Shown piece after piece: positions 32,243-42,122 of a DNA stretch of 64,000 nt. Made by a program: the position numbers and the translations under genes. The notes beneath the pieces were generated by a model that saw nothing but the letters and a program-made list of their open reading frames with translations, searched no databases and was not told where the DNA came from. The DNA is from Clavaria fumosa (Eukaryota > Basidiomycota > Agaricomycetes > Agaricales > Clavariaceae). Where the stretch lies: the NCBI GenBank assembly GCA_951802425.1, contig OX637800.1:3286001-3350000 (forward strand), given 5' to 3'. The stretch's first letter is position 1. Each line of letters opens with the position of its first letter.

Positions 32243-35200
32243 GCAACACGAATTAACACCTGCTCAACGTCATCAAGAGCGTTCACGTCGTGCTTTCCGG
32301 CGGAGTCAGAGGTTTGATACAAGCCCTTCTCGCCAGCATCCACAAACACCCACATCTGGATTAACTGAGAATCAAGCCTCAACTTCGTGTACATCTCTCC
32401 CTGGGTCAATTGCTCCGAATAATCACTTTATCATACCTCCTCCTGGTGCGTATCTTTGATTATTGTACATTCCACATCTTTGTGACATTCAACCACAGTG
32501 GCAGGTACATCTCACCAGCCTCAAAACTTACCATCTCGGAACGCACGAAGTGTGGCGCAGCTTGCCCGTCGAGCACGGGAATGTGAGCAAAGAAATAATT
32601 TGCGTACTGCTGAGTTAGCCCATTCACACCAGGTAATTATGATTCTTACATTTCGGTGGCTACCTTTGACTTGTGTGAACCTCTTTTATTGTCTGGAACA
32701 GCCTTCTACTACGGCCCCTACTCAGAGAGTCGACTTAGCACCACCTGGTGGAGTTGGTTAGTCTTCTTAACTATTTTGCTCGCATTGTCTTTTACACACA
32801 GTGGACAGGTCTTTCAGAGGAGTATCCGAACGCTTCTAGGTATAACGTACGGTCTGTGGCACAACGTGCACGTCGTGCCCGTGAAGGCGAGACGAACTCC
32901 TTTGCTTTTCAGGTCCCGGGTAATTGTTTACAGAGAACTAATGCTTTAATAATAATTGCTGATTCGTGAATACACACAGGCTCACTCCCTGAACAACCTG
33001 AAAGTCTGAACGGATGTGCGCGCCGTGTATATCGAGATCCCCCTACTCGACATGACCTGAATCGAATGGATATCGAATGTGACAAATGCAAAGCGCTTCA
33101 CTGGGTTGCTGAGAAGACAGCCAACTCTTCCTTAAGATCACCCCAATTTGGGATGTGTTGCAATCACGGACGTGTCGTACTTCGTTCATTCCCAGAACCG
33201 CCGCAAGTGCTCAAGTCCTTCTTCATCGATTCGGACATCCAGGCGCGAGAGTTCCGCGAGAATATCCGTCTATACAACAGTGCCCTCTCTTTCACTTCCT
33301 TAGGTGTTATGCCAGACAACAGGATAAACAATGGACGAGGCCCCTACGTCTTTCGTGTTCACGGCGTCCTGTACCACCTCTCAGGTTCTCTTCTTCCTGC
33401 ACCTGGTACTGCTCCCGTCTATGCCCAGCTTTACATCCATGATTCTAGAGCTGCTCTTGATGCGCGTATGGAACGTAATCCAGCCTGCCGTCGTGATACC
33501 ATGGAGGTTTTGCAGACATTACTTTTAAGATTTCACCGATATGCCTCTGTTTACAAGCAAGCTTTTGAAATCCTCAGCACTCACCCAGATGCGGACGACA
33601 ACGCCAGCATTCGATTACGTGTTGATACTAGCCAGAACCGGCGTCGATACAACCTTCCAACTGTTGACGAAGTGGCAGTAATAGTACCCGGTGACGGTAC
33701 ACAGGTCACCGATAGCCGAGATATCATTCTGCGTCGACATAACCAAACTCTACGACGTGTCAGCGACTGTCATCCTGCGTATGGATGTCTTCGATATGTG
33801 CTCCTTTTCCCCCATGGCGAGCATGGGTGGCATTCCGAGATGCGGGAACATGACCCCAGTCACCAGAAACCGAAACGTATCACCCAGACCCGCCATTGCG
33901 CGTACTATATGCATCAGCGTCGAGGGGACTTTGGTACCATTTTGCGTGGCGGCCGTCTCTTTCAAGAGTGGTTGGTCGACATGTGGGCTTCCGCTGACCA
34001 AAATCGGTTGACTTACCTACGTCAAAATCAGACGAAGCTCCGAGCATCTCTTTACTCAGGGTTAGAAGATGCTGTGACTGGTATAGATGAAAACACCGAC
34101 ATGAACGAGCTTGGGCAACGTGTTATACTCCCGTCTTCATATATTGGTGGACCACGGCATATGCAGCAACGTTACCAGGATGCAATGGCCATTGCGCGGT
34201 ATTTCCGGAAGGTCGATATATTTTTCACCGTCACTTGCAACCCCAAGTGGCCGGAAATCACATGTGAACTTTTTCCTGGGCAAACCGCCACTGACCGCCC
34301 TGACTTAGTCGCTCGGGTTTTCCATATGAAAAAGCAAGCTATAATTGACGATATCTACAAGAATGGCGTTTTCGGTCGCGCTGTCGCATACGTGTATGTG
34401 ATAGAGTTTCAAAAGCGTGGACTACCCCATGCCCACATTCTGATCTGTCTCGATGGTCACTGGAAACTATCGACACCAGAGGATGTCGACTCTGTCATCC
34501 GTGCTACCTGGCCTGATCCTATACTCGAGCCACTTCTATTCGAAACGATCAAGAACTGTATGGTCCACGGTCCATGTGGCGTGTTAAACCCATGTGCACC
34601 ATGCATGGAGAATGGGCGGTGCACCAAACGTTTTCCAAAGGAATTTCAATGCCAGACGACTATGGACCACGACGGTTACTCATTGTATGCTCGGCCAGAT
34701 GACGGACATCGTTACGAAGTGAATGGACACCTGCTTGACCACAGATGGATTGTTCCGTACAACCCTTACATGTCTGCGAAGTACAATTGCCATATCAACG
34801 TCGAATGCATTGCGTCTATTGCCTCGATCAAGTATCCATTCAAGTATATTCACAAAGGAGGTGACCGTGCTACGCTTGAAGTGCAGCATCGTGATGAGAT
34901 AAAAGAGTATATTGATGGTCGTTATATCTCACCTCCTGAAGGTGTGTTGTATGTCTCTCATTACATTGCCTTTAGCAACTTATTGTTTTCCTCAAGGTGC
35001 ATGGCGTATCTTCCATTTCGATATGCATGATCAAACCCCAAACATCGTCCGATTGCAAGTCCACCTCCCGGGTCAGCATATGGTTTTATTCGATCCCTCT
35101 GAAAATCTTACTGCCATTATCGAACGTGCATCAAATGAAAGGACGACTTTAACATCATTCTTTTGTGCCAACATGGATAACGGCCCTTTGGGAGTCGAGG

Positions 35201-37295
35201 CACGGAAGCTTACTTATCAAGAGTTTCCTCAAAAATTTGTCTGGAAGGCGACGAGCAAAAACTGGAGCTTGAGACAAAGAGGATTTGCACTCGGTCGCAT
35301 GTATTTCGTGTCACCAACAGCGGGCGAACGGTTCTATCTGCGAACTCTTCTAACAGTTGTCACAGGACCCACATCATTTACTGATCTTCGTACATACCGA
35401 GGCATCGTCCACCCAACCTTTCGTGATGCATGTTTGGCCCGGGGTTTGTTAGAGGACGACGGTGAATGGCGGCAGTGCTTAGAGGAGGCCTCGGTCATGC
35501 AAACAGGTACTCGACTAAGACATTTGTTCGCAACAATGTTGCTCTTTTGTGCTCCATCTCAACCTGAGGTCCTTTGGGCTGACTTTCGACTCCATATCTG
35601 TGACGATCTGGCTAGGAAGCTTGGTGTCTTGGGTATTCTGCATCCATCTGAGTCTGACTCTTTCGATTACGGTCTCTACCTGCTTGATAAAATCCTCGGA
35701 CAGTCTGGGAAAAGCCTTTCTAGAGACTTTCCTTCTATGCCTGTGCCTGTGCGGAACTGGTCTCTGCTCACGCCGAACAATCTCATAGCGCAGCAGCTAA
35801 ATTACAACTTGGAGAGCGAGCGAAATTGTCTTGCCCTTCAGCTGCCGTTGCTTAATACTGAATAGCGCTACGCCTACGATCGTATAGTCAACTCGGTTGA
35901 AAACAAACTCGGCCAGCTTTTCTTCCTTAATGGTCCAGGCGGAACTGGGAAAACTTTTGTGTATAAAGTAGTCTGCCACAAACTGCGTAGCGATGGCCTT
36001 ATTGTTATCTGTGTCGCATCATCTGGGATTGCAGCACTTTTACTCGCAGGGGGTCGTACAGCTCATTCTACTTTCAAAATTCCTATAGAAGGCCCATCAG
36101 AAGATTCGACATGTTCAATTCCAAAGGAGAGTCTTTTGGCGGCACTTATCCGAGCAACAGCGCTTATTGTCTGGGACGAAGTAACTATGCAAAACCGCTT
36201 TGCAATGGAGGCCGTTGATCGTACCATACGTGACCTCTGTAACGACAGTCGTCCATTTGGTGGAATCACCGTGGTTTTCGGGGGTGACTATCAACAGATC
36301 TTGCCTGTGGTCATCAAGGGGACACGACAAGAGACTGTCGATGCCACACTACAACGTTCGTACCTCTGGAATGAAGTGAAACTTCTCCGCCTCAAACAGA
36401 ACATGCGTCTTAATCAACAGCCTGAAGAACGTCAATTCGCGCGATGGCTACTGGATGTCGGTCACGGGCGGCTACTAGCTACTGATGGGACGATCCAAAT
36501 ACCGGAATCCATGATCTGTGACAACGTCGGGGGTCTCATCGCTTCTATCTACCCCCACGTAGACAGTACTCCCCCCCCTCCTCCCTGTTATTTCTTGGAG
36601 CGTACTATCCTGGCACCTCGCAATACTGACGTCGCTGAGATCAACACAAAGGTACTTACCCTGATGTCTGGGGTTTCGCGGGTGTTTCCAAGTGTCGACT
36701 CCATCGAAGCTGAGCGTGGCGCTGATAATACTGTTGACCCTGAACCACTTCCTGTTGAGTTTCTTCGGAGTCTAGATGCGTCCAGTCTTCCTCCAGGTGA
36801 GTCCTATCAAAATGTCAATCAAAGTATGATCTTATTTCTTCAGGCGAGTTGGAAATCAAAGTCGGCTGCCCACTCATCCTTCTACGAAACCTCGCTCCTT
36901 CCTATGGGCTTTGTAATGGAACTCGCATGGTTCTCCTACGCATGTCAGAGCGTGTCTTGGAGGTTCTGCTAATTGGGGGTGACCATGATGGTGAGATCGC
37001 TTTAATTCCTCGAATCACTGTCATCCCGTCAGGAAGAAGTACTGGATTTTCTTTCGCTCTCCGTCGACGTCAATTCCCTGTTCGTTTGGCTTTCGCAATG
37101 TCCATCAACAAAGCGCAAGGCCAATCTGTGTCTGTCGTTGGGCTGGATTTACGTGTGCCTGTCTTCTCACATGGACAACTGTATGTCGGACTTTCTCGCT
37201 CAACCTCAAGTCGTCGCATCAAGGTTCTGTTATCACCAAATGTTCAAGAGTCAAAAACACCTAATATTGTCTTTCCCGAAGTCTTACTTGATTAG
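32243..37295 (+). pseudogene. Helitron Rep-Pif1-like helicase, interrupted by an amber codon
   Basis: Small 5' exons (from about 32243) encode an Arg/Ser-rich N-terminus with the recurring motif RSVAQxARRARE. The main exon to 34941 holds the Helitron_like_N region (ILPSSYIGGPRHMQQRYQD), the HUH nickase motif GLPHAHILIC and the two-tyrosine segment KYPFKYIHKGG. Intron 34942-34996 leads to the linker exon. An in-frame TAG at 35863-35865 follows NTE and comes just before the helicase Walker A GPGGTGKT; the same frame then continues through WDEV (Walker B) and GGDYQQILPV. A 47-nt intron (36797-36843) joins the last exon, ending in NKAQGQSVSVVGLDL and VGLSRSTSS. Apart from the single stop all motifs are intact, so loss of function looks recent, unless the stop is read through or is a sequence error. 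Confidence 0.85.
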
Positions 37296-37375
37296 ATCCA
37301 CATTGCGGTCTTCGATTGTAACTACGAATCAATCATTTCATTTTGTCTGCTGTCGTCTGAACCTAAGTCAATATC

Positions 37376-38309
37376 ATGTCAAACTTGCTTTTTTCTGCAG
37401 TCTGTGTCACCTGTCTGATATCCAACTCAGAATGGGTATATATGCGGTGCTCCTCTGCCACTCATGTGCGCTCTACAAAAAAACCCCTCACACCACCCAT
37501 GTCTGCCTCCTTGACAATGCTCGCACCATTAGAGTCTCCCCGCTCCATCCCAGGTTCCCCAAGAACAATCATCTTTGATAGTCAAATCTGGCTCGGGAAA
37601 GCGCAGTCTCCGCTGATCTGTCAATTTCGGTACTTCAATGCGAACAACGCTTCTTTCGATGACCTTGGGTACTACTTTCTGCATGCGAATGTAAGTAAGT
37701 TTTCATCACCACAAACCTGCCTAATCTTTATCCTATCTCAGGTCCTCCAAATGCATCCGGCCCTCCCTTCTCACTCCAAAGAGATGACGTCTGAGGATTA
37801 TCAGATAGTAGGGGATATAATATGGGTGAGTCTGCTCTTTATCCTCAAGGCGCATGCTTACAGATCATATTGAGCAGCTCATACCAATCAACGATATAGA
37901 CGAAAGTCAATTCTGCCGACATGCATGGCTTACAGCAAACGGGGTGTCTATTAATTGTGACGCGAATGAAGGAGTTTTTGATCTCAACATCACCCAATAC
38001 ATCTCTGCCACTAAAGACCTGAAGGGTACAGATAACACAGACCCCACAATATTCCCCGTGCGTGCAAATTACGACCTTATGTCCAACCGTTACAAGAATA
38101 AGAAACCGAACCTCCGCAACAGCCGGTTTGTTTCGCTCACGGGCCACCTCACCCGTATCATCAAAAATTCCGACGACAAAATCTCCCGGTTCGTTGTCGA
38201 TGTTGAGAATGTTGTACACCTTGGGCAAGCCCCTCCCCCACCCGCACCAGCAATGTCTGCTTCTGCTACTGGTAGGAATGGGGCCTATCTCACACACGTT
38301 AAACGCTGA
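37376..38309 (+). CDS. Helitron accessory ORF, spliced, unknown function
   Basis: At least three open segments on the Helitron strand follow the helicase: about 37376-37690, 37741-37840 and 37854-38309. They are separated by introns with GTAAGT and TATCTCAG or CTTACAG ends; exact junctions and start are uncertain. The product includes FDSQIWLGKAQSPLICQFR and RFVSLTGHLTRIIKN...VVDVENVVHLGQ, a beta-strand-rich pattern. Second ORFs of this kind recur in fungal Helitrons. A single-stranded-DNA-binding (OB-fold) role would make sense but is only a guess. Confidence 0.5.
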
Positions 38310-38621
38310 CAAACAGAAAAGAACTGGCAGGAAAACCACCACGTAAACTCAAATTCAAGTTTAACCGTTCGGGATCTGCTTTAGGCTCAGTCAGTGGTGG
38401 CTCAAAACGTCGCAAACACACGGCAACCAGGGAGGAAGAAACGGTAGCAGCAGTAGAGTAGTAGTATGATACGAATATCGTAAACAAACTATCTGCGAAC
38501 ACGCTGATGATGTTATGTCTACCATGGCGTAGCACGGGTCATCTGCTAGTATATTACAATACATGTCCCTTTCAGGCCTGCCCTGCACACTCAGCCAGTA
38601 AGCCAGAATAGGAATGCTGGT

Positions 38622-38710
38622 CAAACAATGGCAAACAAAATATGCTAAAAATAAAAACAAAAACTCGAAATTGAGCAGCCCTGTGCCTGGTCCCTCAGGT
38701 ACAGGTTACC
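38622..38710. repeat. 89-bp repeat identical to 18312-18400
   Basis: This is the second copy, 73 bp beyond the Helitron 3' end, same orientation. See the entry at 18312. Confidence 0.75.
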
Positions 38711-39618
38711 AATCAGGCATAGCTGCTTTTGGTAAGCTGCTATGACCGTGGGAATTTTTTTGCATGGCTTGCAAAATATGACTTTTTATACACCAAAAAA
38801 TCAGCAAAAACCAGGAGATTCTGAATCTGGACACCCCACATTTGTATCTACCTTGGTTCAGTGTCAATTTGCAAAATACATAGAAAATATTCATTTTCCA
38901 CAATTATGCAGTATTCTGCAGTGCTCTGGGTTGAAAATGGATAGTAGAGGATACACACACTACTTGTGGACATATGGGGAGGGTGTAGATCAGTTTAACA
39001 ACCCACCCACCATCTCTGTCACCTCCCTGGAATCCATTACTAGAAATTAGAGTTATTGGCCTGAGAGCATGGCTATTTTTTATATTGCAAATTCCAGGGA
39101 TCAGACTACACCTTATGACATCTAATACAATCATACAAAAGCCCATAATATTTGGTGCAGAACTACAGATTCCCCATGTCTATTTTCCCAATAATCTCAA
39201 AATCTCTCCCCAGACAGTCCCCTTTGTCAAATCACATATTCCTGTGGTCTGATAGCTGACAAGGTATGCATGAATACATCTTCAAAGTTTGGTGAAGTTA
39301 GGCCAAGTTCTCAGGAAGATAGCTCAGAATGTGTGTTTTTGAAGACAGTCAAGGTGTTGCTTATCCTTGCCTGTCATGACACACAATTAGCTGTCCAATC
39401 ATGGCGCCACATGTCATGTCCAATCACCTGTCCAGTTACCTGTCCAGTCATGTGCCTGTCATGCTCTGACATTGCCGGGCTCGGCATATTATTTATATAT
39501 GTTATGACTCTGTTTATTGTTGAACTTGATTGCATCTGCGCTGCAGACACACCTTCGCAGCGTGTTCGTCAGGCTCGTCAGCAGCTTGCCCCGTCAATAC
39601 CATGCCTCGTCTGACTCA
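38711..39618. other. Non-coding stretch and promoter of the 39619 gene
   Basis: 38711-39400 shows no gene. Short CCTGTCCAGT-like direct repeats lie near 39410-39460 and a TATA-like TATTTATATATG at about 39489, about 130 nt before the ATG at 39619. Confidence 0.4.
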
Positions 39619-41582
39619 ATGAACAACAGCCAGCACTTGTATCCTCCTCCTCCCCCAGCCAGTTCCCTTCCAGCAATGGACCCTCAGCTACTGGCAGTAC
39701 TTGAAGATCTGGTGCAGTCGAAGATGACTGAGAAAGAACAGACTTATCGCCAGGAAATCGATGCCCGTGACAAGGCCTGGCAGAGGTGCGAGCAAGAAGG
39801 ACAGGCCCATGAGGCTGCTTTACAAGCAAAGCTCCAAAGCTTGGCCAGTGAGCTTGCCACTGCTAAGCAGTTCCGGTATTTTCTTTACATTTTCTCCATA
39901 CATTTGAGAGTTTTAATGAGTATCTCTAGGAATCCAGAGGAAGATATACCTATGGCTGACACCCCAGGAGCCCCTCATCCTGTCGAAAACCTGCCCCGAA
40001 GTCGAATGCCTCGTCGACCACCGATACCGGTACCCAACACCGCCCCATCACGAAATCTTCGCTCGTCAACACGTTCTATGGTCATGATTGGATCTGCGGC
40101 AGCCTCGTCCACCAGGGCACTACTCCAGCAAGGAGACCATGCAAGTCCTCACAATTCACCACTGCCAAAGAAGGACCAGCGGCCTGCCACCCGATCTGCG
40201 GCCCAGGTTCATTGCCTCTTAGCCTCGGAGATTCCAGATGATGCTGGAGGGCTCCAGGTATGTCCTTTTGTCTTTCCCATCATTCCCAAGGAATACTCAG
40301 TTATGTGACTTGATAGAAAGCACTAAATCTCCATATTCGTGTCCTTTGGGGACTCCTTGATCTGAAGGAGGTCCCTAGAGACCCACCCTGCCAATTACTT
40401 TCAAGTTTTGCGGCTTATTTCCCAAACGAGGCTTCTCTTTATGAGCCGCAGGGCTTAATTATTCAACCATTCCTCATCCAGATTGGTTCCTCTGTTTCAA
40501 TTACAGACTGCGGACGCATTTCATCTCAGGTATTACAGGTAGAGGAGCATATTCTCGAATACATGCAGGGCTGTCTTGCCCGGTTTGGTCTGGTGTGCTG
40601 GTGCCCAGATCTTCGCCAGACACCATATTCTTTGTATAATGCAGCCTGTCGGATCATCGCACTCGACACATTCAAGCAGGCCCTCGTCTCCCATGCCTAT
40701 GCTCATCTAAGACCAAACGTAGCATATGCGAAGGACATGCCTTTGTTGATCCGTGTGTATGATCACATTGTCCACCATTACCTCTACTTGCAATACAAGA
40801 AAAACATCAAAAACCCAGGAAGCATCAGAGCTGCTGATGAGATAAGCCCTCAATATTGTGGATGTGTACATGTGTGTATTTCTGTATATTCTTTATACAT
40901 AACCATGAAATGACCCTATTTTCAGCTTGCTAATGCTCAGCTCCCCTTTCTCAAGGAAAACAAGTACCCACAGTGCTACTGTGATATGATTGATGCGAAA
41001 GCAACATCTGATGATGAGCCTGACCCAGCTGGTCTCACAATCAAAGGCTCAAAAGTCCATCATATCAAGAAGCGACCGGAGTGTTCAGAGGAGGTAGAAA
41101 CATGGATTCGGCTGCTTGATAAGAAATGGGAAGAAGACACATGTCGAGACCCGTCGAAGAGATGGCATGAGTGTGTGCGCATCGTGCCTGAGAATCAAAA
41201 GAATACTGAGTTCCTCGCACTTCCTCAGGGAATGCCAATTGACTATTTCAGCCCAGATTTCTTCAATGGCCTGCAACCACGTCTGCGATATCGGGTAACA
41301 GATCAGAAGATCGCTCTCTTGCCAGATGTTAACTGTTCCTTCACCCACAATGCAGATGAAAAGCTCAGTGATGAGAAATTCATGGGGAAATATGTGGCAA
41401 AAGTTCTGGTGAGGTATGATCTGGTAGATGGTAATGAGTTTGGTGCAGCTGATGATGAGGATGAGTGGATTGATGGGGATGAGGAGATGGCTGATGGGGA
41501 CTGGCTTGATGAGGACATGGCTGACAAGCGTGATGCACTCACAGCACATCTTTCAGATACAAGTCTTAAGCTTCTGAAATAA
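39619..41582 (+). CDS. Hypothetical 596-residue protein with acidic C-terminus
   Basis: Four exons join in frame: 39619-39875, 39930-40257, 40317-40865 and 40926-41582. The N-terminus is proline-rich, followed by a predicted coiled coil (about residues 20-85, LVQSKMTEKEQTYRQEIDAR). A basic, serine-rich linker (SRNLRSSTRSMVM) leads to a globular middle (VLWGLLDLKEVP..., QCYCDMIDAKATSDDEPDP). The tail is highly acidic (DEDEWIDGDEEMADGDW). I do not recognise a family. Similar coiled-coil plus acidic-tail proteins are often encoded by fungal mobile elements, but no terminal repeats were seen around this one. It converges on the MLKL-like gene, whose possible last exon overlaps its stop. Confidence 0.6.
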
Positions 41583-42101
41583 CTTTGCCACCGCACCCTT
41601 GGTGAAATCCCTCGGCTCAAGAGCATATGAAGATGACCAGGTGGCGGTGAACCCATCCTCAATGCTGGTTTCGTTGCGATTGTTCCGGAATGTGACCTTG
41701 GTGGAGACATGATCTTTCCCTGACTGCTGTTCCTGAGGATCACTAATGCTCCATTGCCAGCGTATGTATCCAACAGATGAATCCACATTACACTTTGAAG
41801 TGTACTTGGTGCGTGTCACATTGTGGCCCACGTTGAGACTTGGCCCGGCATGACTCCCGGAAATGCTGACGCCGGTGTTCCCTTGCTGCTCTGGCTTGTA
41901 TTTTCTGTCTCTCTTTGGGCTAAACTTCAGATATGTCCACGCACGGCTCGGGTGACCCGCGACACGGATGGAAACATTTTGGCAGGAATATCCGATGGAC
42001 AAGGTGCGTCGCTCAGTGAAAAATCGGCAGTCCCCGATGGTCACACGAAACATCACTCTCCCCGATGTTGTTATTGGCTGATGAAACAGGTTAGCCATCA
42101 C
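41553..42101 (-). CDS. Unknown beta-rich module, probable last exon of the MLKL-like gene
   Basis: A 180-codon open frame follows the TPR exon on the same strand. Splicing from 42129 (donor GTACTA) to an acceptor about 75 nt on, before VMFRVTIGDCRFF, would keep the frame and contains a CTAAC branch point. The sequence is rich in beta-forming and aromatic residues (RRTLSIGYSCQNVSIRVAGHP, GYIRWQWSISDPQEQ). I recognise no family. If not spliced on, the upstream gene ends at 42123 and this frame has no proper start (its first ATG is at 42101 or later). It overlaps the 3' end of the 39619-41582 gene by 30 bp on the other strand. Confidence 0.45.
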   Translation of the reverse strand: MMANLFHQPITTSGRVMFRVTIGDCRFFTERRTLSIGYSCQNVSIRVAGHPSRAWTYLKFSPKRDRKYKPEQQGNTGVSISGSHAGPSLNVGHNVTRTKYTSKCNVDSSVGYIRWQWSISDPQEQQSGKDHVSTKVTFRNNRNETSIEDGFTATWSSSYALEPRDFTKGAVAKLFQKLKTCI

Positions 42102-42122
42102 GGAATGCCGCCAAGAGGGAAC

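Larger units (their letters stand above)
31012..38549 (+). mobile_element. Helitron (7.5 kb), nearly intact but with a broken helicase frame
   Basis: The element starts TCTATACTAC after an A (31011) and ends CTAG followed by T (38550): the 5'-TC...CTAG-3' ends and A/T insertion site of Helitrons, which make no target duplication. It lies inside the composite dispersed repeat, whose parts continue on both sides. It encodes a spliced Rep-helicase and an accessory ORF. The strong GC-rich hairpin usual just before the 3' end was not evident, so the 3' boundary is slightly less certain than the 5' one. Confidence 0.75.

Noticed and set aside
38490..38549. Terminal hairpin of the Helitron
   Set aside because: I could not find a convincing GC-rich stem in the last 50 bases, only a weak CTAC/GTAG pairing, so it is not listed as a feature.
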